Source: Bryobacter aggregatus MPL3 (lineage in GTDB: Bacteria > Acidobacteriota > Terriglobia > Bryobacterales > Bryobacteraceae). From it: a stretch of DNA of 64,000 nucleotides. Below the pieces are notes generated by a model. The model saw only the letters and a list, made by a program, of their open reading frames with translations. It did no database searches and was not told where the DNA came from. This document shows, in pieces, positions 46,196 to 55,460 of the stretch (position 1 is its first letter; each line of letters opens with the position of its first letter). The DNA is taken from positions 1,178,001-1,242,000 of the forward strand of contig NZ_JNIF01000003.1 of the NCBI RefSeq assembly GCF_000702445.1. The letters run 5' to 3'. Made by a program: the position numbers and the translations under genes.

Positions 46196-47052
46196 AAGCG
46201 GTCTCATAAACCACAAGCGGGCGGAATATGAGAATCTGGAAGAGCTCTGGTGAATTGCGCGGAAGTGTATGCGCGGACGATGGGATTTAAAAGACGACCA
46301 ATGGGAAGTTGTGGAGCCGGTGCTGCGCCCGCAGCGTCGGGCGGATAACCGTGGCAGGCCGTGGCACGATACTCGATGCGTGTTGAACGGGGTGATGTGG
46401 GTTTTAGGGAGTGGGGCGCAGTGGCGTGAACTGCCGGAAAGATATCCGCCGTACCAGACCTGTCACCGACGTTTTCAACAGTGGGTGCGAAGCGGAAAGC
46501 TGGAAGAGACGCTGAGAGTGTTGGCCCACTACTTACATGAGCGAGGTCAGTTGAATCTGGAAGAAGCGTTCGTCGATGCCACATTCGCGAGCGCAAAAAA
46601 GGGGGCCTCGCCGTTGGTCCCACCCGCCGCGGCAAGGGCACGAAGATCATCGCTATCGCCGCTGGTAACAGTCTTCCTCTCGCCGTTGCTGTCGACAGCG
46701 CTTCGCCAGCCGAGTGCCAGCTTGTGGAAGACGTTTTGGCCGGAAGCTTCCTCAACGACCTGCCCAAGCGGCTCATCGGAGACAAAGCCTACGACTCGGA
46801 CAAGCTCGACGAAAAACTTGCCGAAGAGTACGGCATCGAAATGATCGCGCCGAATCGGCGCAACCGGGGCAAGACTCAGGATGGTCGTCCGCTGCGCCGT
46901 TACCGTAGGCGCTGGCGCGTCGAACGACTATTTGCGTGGCTTCATCACTTTCGACGCTTGGTCAATCGTTGGGAATATCACGTCGAAAACTTCCTCGGCT
47001 TCGTTCGCCTCGGTTGCTTACAACTCTTACTCAGACGTTTATGAGACCGCTT
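46196..47052 (+). mobile_element. Complete IS5-family insertion sequence (857 bp)
   Basis: Perfect 16-bp terminal inverted repeats AAGCGGTCTCATAAAC at 46196-46211 and its complement at 47037-47052. Both ends are flanked by CTAG (46192-46195 and 47053-47056), a target duplication as expected for the IS427-like group. It lies at the 3' end of the small minus-strand gene behind RHS-1 and supplies that gene's present stop codon. Confidence 0.9.
46269..47044 (+). CDS. IS5-family transposase made by -1 frameshifting
   Basis: The first frame (46269-46844) gives the DUF4096-like N-terminal half ([20 protein letters not shown]) up to [12 protein letters not shown], which carries the first catalytic Asp. 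The second half continues in the -1 frame with [30 protein letters not shown] and [17 protein letters not shown], bearing the remaining DDE residues. A slippery heptamer A_AAA_AAG at 46595-46601 sits exactly at the junction. After a -1 slip the next codon is GGG, then GGC, in the second frame. The protein is therefore probably intact. Confidence 0.85.
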
Positions 47053-47482
47053 CTAGTGGCCAAAAGAAAAGAAAGATATTCCAGAGTAGGAAGGCTATAA
47101 TTGGGGGCTGCCTCGCGAATTCATTGCCATTCTGAGTCCAGATTTCTCCAATAGTTCCAGGAACCAGTAACATTCCACCAACCGTAACATGCATAAGCCT
47201 CCGAAAGTATTCCTTCAAGAAAGTTGACGACACTTCAAAAAAACTCCCGAACCTAGGCACTGCACCCTCGGCGCCCGCTCGACAATCAATCAGTCTTGCC
47301 CGTACATTAACCTTCACAAACCAGGATAGTAAAAGGGCGCGAATGAGGATCGGCAGCAATACGCCTCCCCTTGGCATCGGATACCCGAAGTTTACCCCCG
47401 TAAGCGCAGTCCAGATCTCAACGGAAGATATAGGATAAGCAATAAGCAGACAGCTAAGCACACTTACACAGTATTTCATCAT
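47039..47482 (-). CDS. Candidate membrane immunity protein for the RHS-1 tip, 3' end altered by IS5
   Basis: About 147 residues starting [20 protein letters not shown]. Hydrophobic segments lie near residues 4-20, 35-55, 100-115 and 130-147, suggesting a multi-pass inner-membrane protein. The ATG overlaps the RHS-1 stop (ATGA), the coupling expected for an effector and its immunity gene. The C-terminus ends FFWPLEAVS; the last residues come from the IS5 inverted repeat, so the native end has been lost. No known family. The immunity role is inferred from position only. Confidence 0.55.
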   Translation of the reverse strand: MMKYCVSVLSCLLIAYPISSVEIWTALTGVNFGYPMPRGGVLLPILIRALLLSWFVKVNVRARLIDCRAGAEGAVPRFGSFFEVSSTFLKEYFRRLMHVTVGGMLLVPGTIGEIWTQNGNEFARQPPIIAFLLWNIFLFFWPLEAVS

Positions 47483-49306
47483 AACTTTATCGCAGGAACG
47501 GATATCGGCGCCCACTGGTGACATCCACCTATAGATGCGGTCTCGCGTTTGAACGATTCATCCAATGCCCGCTGATACTGCCTTTCAATCAAAGGTAGCG
47601 CTGTATTCTCCCACGCCGTAAGCTGGAAATAGGCTGACCCTGTGACCGCAGTAATCGCAAAGCCCATGGCCCATGGGTTAAACGTGAACCTCGCAAGCGT
47701 AAGTCCAATCGTAAATGTTGATCCCGCAACAAAAGTGGCGGTCTCTGCCAATACCTTTTGCACCACTGCATGGCGTGAATTATCCAGCGTCGTTTGTCTA
47801 TCGACTGCCAACTTGATTCTTAGGTCGGTGAAAAGCTCTTTCACCCTCATCTCACATTCCCGCATTTCCTTTTGCGCCTCAGGCGACCCCAAAAGAATTT
47901 GAATAGGATCGGCAGCTATTTGAACATCGATAAAAATTTCAAAAGCCTTACATTCGACCTTTCCTGCGATTACAATCAACATGCCATTGTCATTGCGGTA
48001 AGTTTCTGGTCGAGTCACGCAGTATGTGTACTGGACGGGCTTAGTAGTCATCAGCCCTTCGGGATCAAAATAGTTCACAGGATCATTACCTGCGTAGGCA
48101 TACCGTGACGGTGCGCGCTCGGATTGATAGGCTAGCAGCGGATCCTGAGTCAAAAACCGCCCCAACCCGCTCGCATACCAGCGCTGATCCGCATAGTCCA
48201 GTCCCGTCCCAGCATCCCTGGTATAAGTAGCAAACTGCTCCTTATCGTCCCCGGCCGCTCCGGTCTTCGACTCGCCATAAGGATAGAAGGCCGACCCATT
48301 GCCCTTCGATTGCAGTCGGTCGCTAGTGAACGCACTCACCGTCGTCACCCCATTCTGGTAGATTCGTTTCCCCACCAGCCGCGCTCCAAAGTACACATTC
48401 TCCTCATGAGCCGTAATCAATATACCGACGTTCGAAGGAGATACGCAGTACACACCCATCTTCTGGCCGCCAGGCGAATAGAAGATCACTTGCTCGCCAG
48501 GCGACGTGCCCCAGCCGTAAATATTTCCATCAGGATCTGTCCCTTGACACTCTCTCAGTCCTCTATTGCGCCAGATTCTCCGGTTATCCGGCGCATACTT
48601 ATAGTCCTCGCTTCCGCTCGGATAAGTCGCCGTTGCCAGCCGGTTCGAATAATCGTAATTCATGGTCATCGACCCGCCACCATTGGGCATCTGAGTCATG
48701 TTTCCATTCGCATCGTAGGAGTAGCCGCTGGACGAAATTCGATTTGTGTTTCCGTTCACAAGTACCGTATTCACCGGTCCCGTTCCCTGCGTCACGCTCT
48801 GCGCCAGGCGGTTGCCGAACCCGTCATAAGAAAACGAGAGACCCCACGAAGTATTGTTGGTGGTGGCCGCGCTGATGAGCCGTTCGAGCTCGTCATATTG
48901 ATAGGTCACATCTTCGCCGGTCAGCCAGTTCTTCTGCGACACGATCTTTCCATCGTTCGCCGTCGCACTGAACCGGTACTCGACGTCAATAGAGCTGCCC
49001 TTCGTCATGCGCGTCATTTGTCCAAGCACATTATACTGCCGCGTTTCACTCACGCCAAGCTGTGTCAGCGCAGTGATCGCTCCAAACGCGTTGTAGCTCA
49101 CCCCAGACACCACCGACTGCCAGGCAGGATTGTTATCCCAAATATTTCCCAGCTTGGTATCGACCGCATTCAGCCTGCCAAGCGTATCAAATCCATGCTG
49201 CACTTGACGCCGTCCGTAGAATTGACCTTCATAATGCCCTGGATAGGCAATCGATGTAATCTTACCCTCGTTGTTATAAGTCCAGTTGGCGGTAAGATTG
49301 GACGTA
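47479..49306 (-). pseudogene. RHS-1: RHS/YD-repeat protein, 5'-truncated, with variant C-terminal tip
   Basis: Open from about 49306 with no start codon of its own beyond an internal ATG at 49203. The core is nearly identical to RHS-2 from QHGFDTLGRLNAVDTKLGN to AGTGLDYADQRWYA, with repeats such as YNAFGAITALTQLGVSETRQ. It then diverges: GLGRFLTQDPLLAYQS, then YAGNDPVNYFDPEGL, and a unique tip of about 190 residues with two hydrophobic stretches (TFVAGSTFTIGLTLARFTF and AMGFAITAVTGSAYF). The N-terminal shell is missing; the 5' break coincides with the end of a RAYT-like element at 49311. It is probably a displaced C-terminal cassette. Confidence 0.8.
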
Positions 49307-49310
49307 TAGG

Positions 49311-49512
49311 GTGCGGGACAGCCTGACTCGTCACAAACATTTTCTCAGGACATTTCCATTCTTACCACATCACGCAAGACTTCCCCGAGCAGCCTTGATG
49401 ACTTCTATCTTCCGCTTCCCCTCTCCTGAAAAGCTTGCTCCCCAAGAGAAGCTCGCTCGCCGAAGGCGTCTCTTTCCGCTTCATTTTCATTGAGTTCCAG
49501 ATGTTTCCCCTA
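49311..49512 (-). repeat. RAYT-like element copy A, left part
   Basis: Begins with GTGCGGGACAGCCTGACTC (49311-), one end of the repeat family. It matches copy B (53602-) and copy C (56183-) through CATTTCCATTCTTACCAC and the following 150 bases. On the minus strand it encodes the degenerate end of a RAYT-like transposase. The element is interrupted at 49511 by the IS630 and resumes at 50608. Confidence 0.75.
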
Positions 49513-50607
49513 TTGATAATCACATAATATAGCGGAACACATTGACTTCTGTCGGGTTCTAATCTGTATATGGGAAACCCGCGTGGAGTGGCTCGCGATT
49601 TCGATGCCTTGGAAGTGCGGAGGATGAGAGCACTGGCATTGATGCGAGAGAGTTTCAACAACAGTCAGATCGGCCATGAGTTAATGGTCGCCAACCAGAC
49701 GGTGAGCCGCTGGCGCAAGGAATATAGCGAAGGTGGCAGGAAGGCTCTCGAGCAGGCTGGACGCGCTGGCCGGAAGCCTTTGCTGGCGGACAAACAGGCA
49801 AAGCTTCTGACGAACAAGTTGCTGGCGGGGCCGGAAAAACTCGGCTATGAAACGCCGTTGTGGACCTGCCAGCGGGTAGCCGATTTGATCGAGCAGGAAT
49901 TTCAGATTCGCTACCATCCGGGCCACGTCTGGCGCATTCTGCGCGCCTTGGGCTGGAGTCCTCAACGGCCAGTGGGACGTGCGCTCGAACGCGATGAGAA
50001 GGCCATTCGCGAGTGGAAACAGGTGACTTGGCCCAACGCTAAAAAAAAGCCCAGGAAGAAGGCCGCACCATTGTCTTCATTGACGAAAGCGGACTAACGC
50101 AGAAGCCTCATCGATGCCGCACCTGGGCTCCGCGCGGCCAGACACCTATTCTGTTCCATCACTTCAACTGGAAGAACCTCTCGCTCATCGCAGGACTGAG
50201 CCGCTGGAATCTTCACTTTGAAATGTTCAGCGAAACGATCAAGAGTCCGCACATTGTGATCTTCCTCGGAAAACTACTTCGGGTCATCCCAGGCAAGATC
50301 CTGATCGTATGGGACGGACTGGCTGCTCATCGCAGCAAGTTCGTTCAGGATTTCATCGCAAGTTGTGATGGCCGCATCCAGACTCTTCGGCTTCCAGCTT
50401 ACGCTCCCGAACTGAATCCCGTCGAATATATCTGGGCTCATCTCAAGCAGCACGAACTCCCGAATATCTGCGCCAAAGATCTCTGGCAACTCGGTGAAAT
50501 GGCCAGAACTAAACTCAAGCGCATGCGCCGAAGAAAGCATCTACTCGTTGCTTGCTGGAAGCAGTCTTCTCTATGCTTCTGAATCCGCTATATTCCGCGA
50601 GACTCAA
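49513..50607 (+). mobile_element. IS630-family insertion sequence (1095 bp) inside RAYT-like copy A
   Basis: Flanked by TA at 49511-49512 and 50608-50609, the target duplication of IS630/mariner elements. Ends share TTGA and AATATAGCGGA: left TTGATAATCACATAATATAG..., right (complement) TTGAGTCTCGCGGAATATAG. Copies B and C of the surrounding repeat lack the insertion, which confirms the borders. Confidence 0.9.
49570..50582 (+). CDS. IS630-family transposase, two frames joined by -1 frameshift
   Basis: Frame A (49570-50097) carries the helix-turn-helix part (MRESFNNSQIGHELMVANQT). Frame B (to 50582) carries the DDE catalytic part: TIVFIDESGL, ILIVWDGLAAHRSKF and YAPELNPVEYIWAHLKQ. The slippery site A_AAA_AAG lies at 50043-50049 within a run of eight A. 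A -1 slip there places GCC CAG GAA directly in frame B. All three catalytic acidic residues are present, so the transposase may be active. Confidence 0.88.
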
Positions 50608-50946
50608 TAATGGTCAAACGTGCCGGAGTGGCGCCAGAAGTCCATATCAAGAAGCATTGATGAGTCCTTCCAACGAGGTGGGCGGCAGCACTGGAATAGA
50701 CAAACTCCTCAGCTTTCACAACGATTCCGGCACGTACGGGATTCAGTTCGACATAGCGCATCGCAGTCAGAGATGGCTCTCATCGAGTGGACACAAGTAG
50801 AAGCGGTTCTGCCAGAGGTAACCACTTCATTATCGTCCGGCCCAATAATTCGGGATTGTCTCGGCATTTGAAGAATCGTGGCGAGGATCTGTAATTCGTC
50901 CCGCGAACTCCACAAAAACTCTATAGGGTCGGGTCAGGCTGTCCCC
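50608..50946 (-). repeat. RAYT-like element copy A, right part
   Basis: Continues copy A after the IS630. On the minus strand it encodes the degenerate RAYT core (CDALCRTESRTCRN in one frame, VELNPVRAGIVVKAEEF in another), so frameshifts are present. It ends with GGGTCAGGCTGTCCCC (50931-50946), the inverted counterpart of the left end at 49311. Confidence 0.72.
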
Positions 50947-50952
50947 ACTCCG

Positions 50953-51161
50953 CCACGCACGCCCCGCAGATGGCCATAGGAGTGATCGAAGGAGCGATTC
51001 TCCTGCATCAGGATGACGACGTGCTCGGCGTCGAGATAGGTGCTGCCCTGGTCCGCCTCGATGGTCGAAGCGGTTTGGAGGGTCGCCATCAAGCTGTCAG
51101 TCAGCGCGCTTCCGCCGGCAAACAGCGCGGCGCGTTGGAGGAAGTCTCGTCTTGTGCTCAT
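50953..51161 (-). pseudogene. 5' fragment of a second phospholipase C gene
   Basis: About 70 codons nearly identical to the start of the gene at 42416-44914: MSTRRDFLQRAALFAGG through LMQENRSFDHSYGHLRGVRG, with substitutions such as SALTD for AVLTD. It stops abruptly at the end of RAYT-like copy A. The Tat signal and first phosphoesterase block remain but no catalytic domain. Confidence 0.9.
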
Positions 51162-51240
51162 GTCAGGATCGTACTGTCCGATTATGTAGCGCACAGGTCA
51201 CGAGAAGATGAACGTCTCCAAATTCTCTCCAAGCGTCATT

Positions 51241-52511
51241 TGAAATTAGCGGAAGATCAGCGGACACAATGATGGGAAACGGCGCTTAGGGGAAGAGGCG
51301 AAGGGAGGGCGTAGCCCGACTGGAGCCGAAGCCCCTAAGCGCCCCGAGCGGGTCCTTACGGTGATAGATTTGGAATCTTCCAAAACACCAAAATCACCCC
51401 GAAAGGACACACTCATGAGCGACAACCAGAAGCTTATCAAAGCGCGCATTGGACTGCTCCAACTCGCCCAGGAACTGGGCAACATCAAGGCCGCTTGCCA
51501 GCGAGCCGGCATCAGCCGCAGCCACTTCTACGAGATCAAGGAAGCCTACGAGAAGCACGGAGCCGACGGGCTTGAGCCGAGGCAACGCCGGACGCCTCGG
51601 ATGCCGAATCAGACTCCGCCCGAGCTTGAAAAGCAGATCCTCGAGATGACGGCGCAGTATCCGACCTACAGTTACATCCGCATTGCCGACCAGCTTCGTT
51701 TGGTCGGCATCGGTGTCTCTGCCCCCGCCGTCCGAGGGGTCTGGGTACGGCACGGCATCACTCTCCGGCTCCAGCGCCTGCTCTGGCTGGACAAGAAGAC
51801 CGCCACCGAAGGCGGCGTGCTGACGGAGCAAGCCAAGCGGCTCCTGCAGAAGCATCAGGGCCGAAACGTTGACCCGGAACAACATATCGCTGCACCGCAT
51901 TCTGGCTATCTGCTTTGCCAGGACACTTACTTTGTAGGCACGATCAAAGGCGTCGGCAAGGTCTACATGCAGACGGTCATTGACGCACACTGCTCGCAAG
52001 CCTTCGCCAAGGTCTATCTCAGCAAGATGCCGATCACTGCGGCAGACACACTGAATGATCGAGTCATCCCCTTCTATGACGATGAGAAGGTGGGGATCGA
52101 GCGGTTGCTCACCGACAATGGCCGCGAGTACTGTGGACTCGAAGCTCGTCATCCCTTCGAGATCTATCTGGCGATTAACCAGATCCGCCACAAGAGAACG
52201 CAGATCGCTTCCCCTCAATCCAACGGCTTCTGTGAGCGCTTCCATCGCACGATCAAGGAGGAGTTTTACAGCATCAAGTTCCGGCAAAAGATCTATCAGT
52301 CTGTGGCTGAATTACAAGATGATCTGGACGCCTATCTGAGCTTCTACAATCGCCAGCGACCCCATCATGGATATCGGACTCAAGGCCGAACGCCATACCA
52401 GGCTTTCCTCGATGGGAAAATCGCCCAGGCGCAACCTATGGCAGCATGAAGTAACCGAATCTCAACCGAGGCCCGTAAGCCCTCGTGTCCGGAGATCTTC
52501 AGCTAAATACA
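51241..52511 (+). mobile_element. IS481-family element, copy 1 (1271 bp)
   Basis: Imperfect inverted ends: left TGAAATTAGCGGAAGATC, right (complement) TGTATTTAGCTGAAGATC, extending to CGGACAC (22 of 27 positions match). A 7-base duplication CGTCATT flanks it (51234-51240, 52512-52518). It is inserted in the duplicated PLC upstream block. Confidence 0.9.
51415..52449 (+). CDS. IS481-family transposase, copy 1
   Basis: 344 residues. Helix-turn-helix part (NIKAACQRAGISRSHFYEIK), then a linker and the rve integrase core with catalytic acids in LCQDTYFVG, LLTDNGREYCG and FCERFHRTIKEEF, and a C-terminal NRQRPHHGYRTQGRTPY. The start at 51415 follows AAAGGA; the open frame to 51361 is not needed. 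It appears intact and is almost identical to the copy at 56813. Confidence 0.93.
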   Translation: MSDNQKLIKARIGLLQLAQELGNIKAACQRAGISRSHFYEIKEAYEKHGADGLEPRQRRTPRMPNQTPPELEKQILEMTAQYPTYSYIRIADQLRLVGIGVSAPAVRGVWVRHGITLRLQRLLWLDKKTATEGGVLTEQAKRLLQKHQGRNVDPEQHIAAPHSGYLLCQDTYFVGTIKGVGKVYMQTVIDAHCSQAFAKVYLSKMPITAADTLNDRVIPFYDDEKVGIERLLTDNGREYCGLEARHPFEIYLAINQIRHKRTQIASPQSNGFCERFHRTIKEEFYSIKFRQKIYQSVAELQDDLDAYLSFYNRQRPHHGYRTQGRTPYQAFLDGKIAQAQPMAA

Positions 52512-52590
52512 CGTCATTTGACGTTTTCGATCTTCCAAATCAACGAGGAGCCTGATGCCTCAGCCAACAACTTCTTGCGGAAGCATCATC
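52512..52590. repeat. Remaining part of the duplicated PLC upstream block
   Basis: After the IS481 copy, TTTTCGATCTTCCAAATCA and about 60 further bases match 44998-45050, so the duplicated block continued across the insertion point. Similarity fades near 52590. Confidence 0.65.
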
Positions 52591-52621
52591 GCAAGCGGAT
52601 CGACGGTGGCGCTGGTTCCAT

Positions 52622-52643
52622 GGTGACGAGTCAGGCTGTACCC
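52622..52643 (+). repeat. Solo REP-like end sequence
   Basis: GTGACGAGTCAGGCTGTACC matches the complement of the RAYT-like element end at 49311-49334 with one change. No adjoining element body is visible. Confidence 0.6.
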
Positions 52644-52707
52644 ATAGCTATATGCACGTTTGAAGAACCTGCCTGCACCTCTCATTAATAACTAAGCCAC
52701 GCGCATC

Positions 52708-53490
52708 TCATTTATTATTTTTCCATATGCTTGACGGAATGACAATTCGCGTTCCGGAGTGAATTATGGATATCAACTGCCTGTAGCTGTTTGGATCGCG
52801 GTCTAATCGAACTTCATACTGCTCATACCATCCTTCACTCTCTTCATTCCAACCGAAGAACACAATATTATTATTTACTGAATTTTTCTCAAATTGCACA
52901 ATTACGGAAGGATCCGTCTTTAGGCCACAGGGTACCGAAACTTCTCTGATACTAGGATCAAGTCTCACATACTCTCGGAGCTGCTGCTGTAACTCTTCAT
53001 CGCCTGCTAATTTCCCGGCACAACTAGGATCTTCTTTTCTGGAAAGATCTACCTTCAGAATATTCCGATACCTGCTACTGGCAGCGAGTCCAGACTTCAT
53101 GTCCACTTGATTATTGAGTGGCTGCCGACCATCTCCTGACCGTGTGATGATCGAAGGAATATCCTTCCAAGAACGTTTTCGATCAAGTATTCGAAGCCCC
53201 TCATACTGATATACGCTACAAACAGATGGCCCGCGAAGACACACTGTTAGTTCGTGATTCTGCCCATCATAGGTAATCTCTAAGGCATCACCACCTTGGG
53301 ACGGCAGAAAGCCTGCGAGTTCTGGGATAATTTTCCAGCGTAACTCCCAACGAGTGCGCTCCACAGCCAAACGCTCCAATCGCCGCCAGGATGCCGCAGC
53401 TGGATCCATTAAAGTCGGAGAGTTTGACTGAACAGCCAACAGCTGACCACTAGAAAATACAATATATGCACATATAAGATACTTATTCAT
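52708..53490 (-). CDS. Exported hypothetical protein behind an RHS-tip remnant
   Basis: 260 residues with a signal-like start (MNKYLICAYIVFSSGQLLA), so probably periplasmic. Four cysteines (in LRGPSVCSVYQY, DPSCAGK, VPCGLK) could form disulfides. No family recognised. The gene starts 5 bases after a stop that ends a short frame resembling a toxin C-terminus, so it stands in the position of an immunity gene; this is inference. The base composition is AT-richer than the chromosomal part of the window. Confidence 0.55.
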   Translation of the reverse strand: MNKYLICAYIVFSSGQLLAVQSNSPTLMDPAAASWRRLERLAVERTRWELRWKIIPELAGFLPSQGGDALEITYDGQNHELTVCLRGPSVCSVYQYEGLRILDRKRSWKDIPSIITRSGDGRQPLNNQVDMKSGLAASSRYRNILKVDLSRKEDPSCAGKLAGDEELQQQLREYVRLDPSIREVSVPCGLKTDPSVIVQFEKNSVNNNIVFFGWNEESEGWYEQYEVRLDRDPNSYRQLISIIHSGTRIVIPSSIWKNNK

Positions 53491-53495
53491 GTAAA

Positions 53496-53605
53496 TTATT
53501 TTCTATCCCTTCCCTTAGGATTAGAACTGGGCCTCGGGGCTTTGATTGGACCAGGACTACCACGCTCACTTGAGCTTAGCGCCCAAACAGTATGTCCATT
53601 AGTCA
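53496..53605 (-). pseudogene. C-terminal remnant of a possible RHS tip
   Basis: About 35 codons in frame, TNGHTVWALSSSERGSPGPI then a basic tail ending GRDRK and a stop just before the exported hypothetical gene. The basic Pro-rich ending and the close spacing resemble a toxin C-terminus. The upstream part was replaced by RAYT-like copy B at about 53605. Confidence 0.35.
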
Positions 53606-54057
53606 CAAAGATTTTCTCAGGACATTTCCATTCTTACCACATCACGCAAGACTTCCCCGAGCAGCCTTGATGACTTCTATCCTCTGATTCATTTTCATTG
53701 AGTTCCAGATGTCTCCCCCAATAGCCCAAAGTGCCGGAGTGGTGACAGAAGTCCATATCAAGAAGCATTGATGAGTCCTTTCCAACGATGTGGGCGGCAG
53801 CACTGAATAGACGAACTCCTCAGCTTTCACAACGATTCCGGCAAGTACGGGATTTAGTTCGACATAGCGCATCGCAGTCCAGAGATGGCTCTCATCGAAT
53901 GGACACAAGTAAAGCGGTTCTGCCAGAGGTAGCCACTTCGTTGTCGTCCGGCCCAACGATTCGGGCTTGTCTCGGCATTTGAAGAATCATGGCGATGATC
54001 TGTCATTCGTCTCGCAAACTTCACAAAAACTTCATACGGGCGGGTCAGGCTGTCCCC
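53602..54057 (-). repeat. RAYT-like element copy B with degenerate transposase
   Basis: Matches copies A and C. Left end is clipped (starts GTCACAAAG); right end GGGTCAGGCTGTCCCC lies at 54042-54057. On the minus strand, 53642-53956 encodes LWTAMRYVELNPVLAGIVVK, the characteristic C-terminal segment of REP-associated tyrosine transposases. The catalytic HUH and Tyr part is absent, so the element is non-autonomous or decayed. It has no IS630 insertion. Confidence 0.75.
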
Positions 54058-54128
54058 CCGTTAAGTAGAAGTAGGGACGCTCCAGGCTCTTCCCATCCCC
54101 ATTCCAAGGCGATCTCCATTCGCTATTC

Positions 54129-54929
54129 TCAGGCAGCAATAATAGATTTCGCTCTCCTCCCGATCTCCTCGAACGTCGAAGTTCCTAGAATCCCGAGGAC
54201 AGTGAACTCGCTCGCCCTCAACTCCATCGTGAAGAGTCTGTGGCAGATCGCAATACCTCTGATGCCATGATCCAGTTCCGCCGGCACAGCGAACCCATGC
54301 CTGCGGTATCCTCGTCCCCCCAGCAACATCGGGATCGCTAACACCCAGCCAAACTGATTGAATCGTGAACCAGACATGATAACAAACGTCGTACACCCAA
54401 ATATACGACCCTGGCCGCTGTAATTGATGACAGTTCCTGGGGACAAAGAAGGAGCAGTTGGCACCGCATTTCCGCTCGTGCTAAAGATTTGCATGTCTGC
54501 AGCTGACACTTCCGCGAGTAACGCGGAGAGCTCACGATTCAACACTTCGCCTGGCTTCACCTTGTCCATATCAAGCGACGAAGTCTGCAACAGTCGGAAA
54601 TCAGGAAAGTAAGGGAAACCACCATTAGCTTGACCTCGCCACTCGAAGTCATAACCATAATGTTCATTCAGAAGATAAAGATCACTACTAATATACATCA
54701 GCGCATCTTTCAGGATATCGATTACATCTTCGCCATTTAAACGCACATTAATTTTAGTTCCACTCTCATTCCCGCGCACAGTAACAAATGCAAATAGCAG
54801 TTTTGTCTTTCTGTCCTTCTGGGGCTGCGTAATTGAATATGTACGCTTTACAGTGCGACCATCACCCGAACTTGCTACTACAGTTCTCCGCACTAATATT
54901 TTGTTCCTTCCAATCTTGCTCACAAACAT
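54129..54929 (-). CDS. Hypothetical protein downstream of a tip-like ORF
   Basis: 266 residues, not recognised. N-terminal part is basic (SKIGRNKILVRRTVVASSG) and the middle polar (NEHYGYDFEWRGQANGGFPY). A Gly/Phe segment (FGWVLAIPMLLGGRGY) lies near 195. No clear signal or membrane helix. Its ATG directly follows the stop of the preceding 130-residue ORF, a toxin-immunity-like pairing. Function unknown; immunity role is inference from position. Confidence 0.5.
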   Translation of the reverse strand: MFVSKIGRNKILVRRTVVASSGDGRTVKRTYSITQPQKDRKTKLLFAFVTVRGNESGTKINVRLNGEDVIDILKDALMYISSDLYLLNEHYGYDFEWRGQANGGFPYFPDFRLLQTSSLDMDKVKPGEVLNRELSALLAEVSAADMQIFSTSGNAVPTAPSLSPGTVINYSGQGRIFGCTTFVIMSGSRFNQFGWVLAIPMLLGGRGYRRHGFAVPAELDHGIRGIAICHRLFTMELRASEFTVLGILGTSTFEEIGRRAKSIIAA

Positions 54930-55322
54930 TTAAAGATGCTTCTCCGCCTCGGCGGGCCCACCCCAGCGTACATACCATACATACGCACCCAGGTACTTGC
55001 TAAGATCGCCAGGCATGCCAGACTTCCATCTTCTGACGTACTCTTTGGCCCAACGCTCACATTCTCTCTGTATCGCCACGATTTTTTCGGCTGATTCTCG
55101 AAAGAGAGTTCTCAAGTTTTCGACCACGCTGCCAAGATGCTCGTATGCTACAACCAGGACGCTGGCGGAACCTATAATTACCCAACCACCCGTTGCAATT
55201 GTCACGGTGCCTCCCAGCAGCATAGTCGCTCCTGAGGCCGCTGCAGGCGATTGAATCAGACCAGCCGCGACAAGGGCATCCAGTGGAAACTGTATATATA
55301 TTTTGCACAGGGGCACAGACAT
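54930..55322 (-). CDS. Hypothetical tip-like protein with glycine-rich hydrophobic region
   Basis: 130 residues. A Gly/Ala/Val-rich hydrophobic stretch (ATMLLGGTVTIATGGWVIIG) followed by a charged helical C-terminus (RECERWAKEYVRRWKSG) recalls the tip of RHS-2, which has GIGVTIGGGSVTLVLVGGYL then a charged segment. It is probably the end of a displaced RHS tip; no RHS core is attached and no ribosome site precedes its ATG. Confidence 0.45.
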   Translation of the reverse strand: MSVPLCKIYIQFPLDALVAAGLIQSPAAASGATMLLGGTVTIATGGWVIIGSASVLVVAYEHLGSVVENLRTLFRESAEKIVAIQRECERWAKEYVRRWKSGMPGDLSKYLGAYVWYVRWGGPAEAEKHL

Positions 55323-55460
55323 AGAGGACGGGCCGACTGGTCACAATTCCTTTTCTCAGGAACTTTCCTTTCGAGACAGCCAACTGCTCATAATGAAGAA
55401 GACAATAAAACTAAAGATCTGTAACCCATGTGGTGGAGAGTTCAGTCCCCATCCCCACCG

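Noticed and set aside
51394..52287. 297-codon antisense frame within both IS481 copies
   Set aside because: It is conserved only because the transposase is; it has no features of its own.
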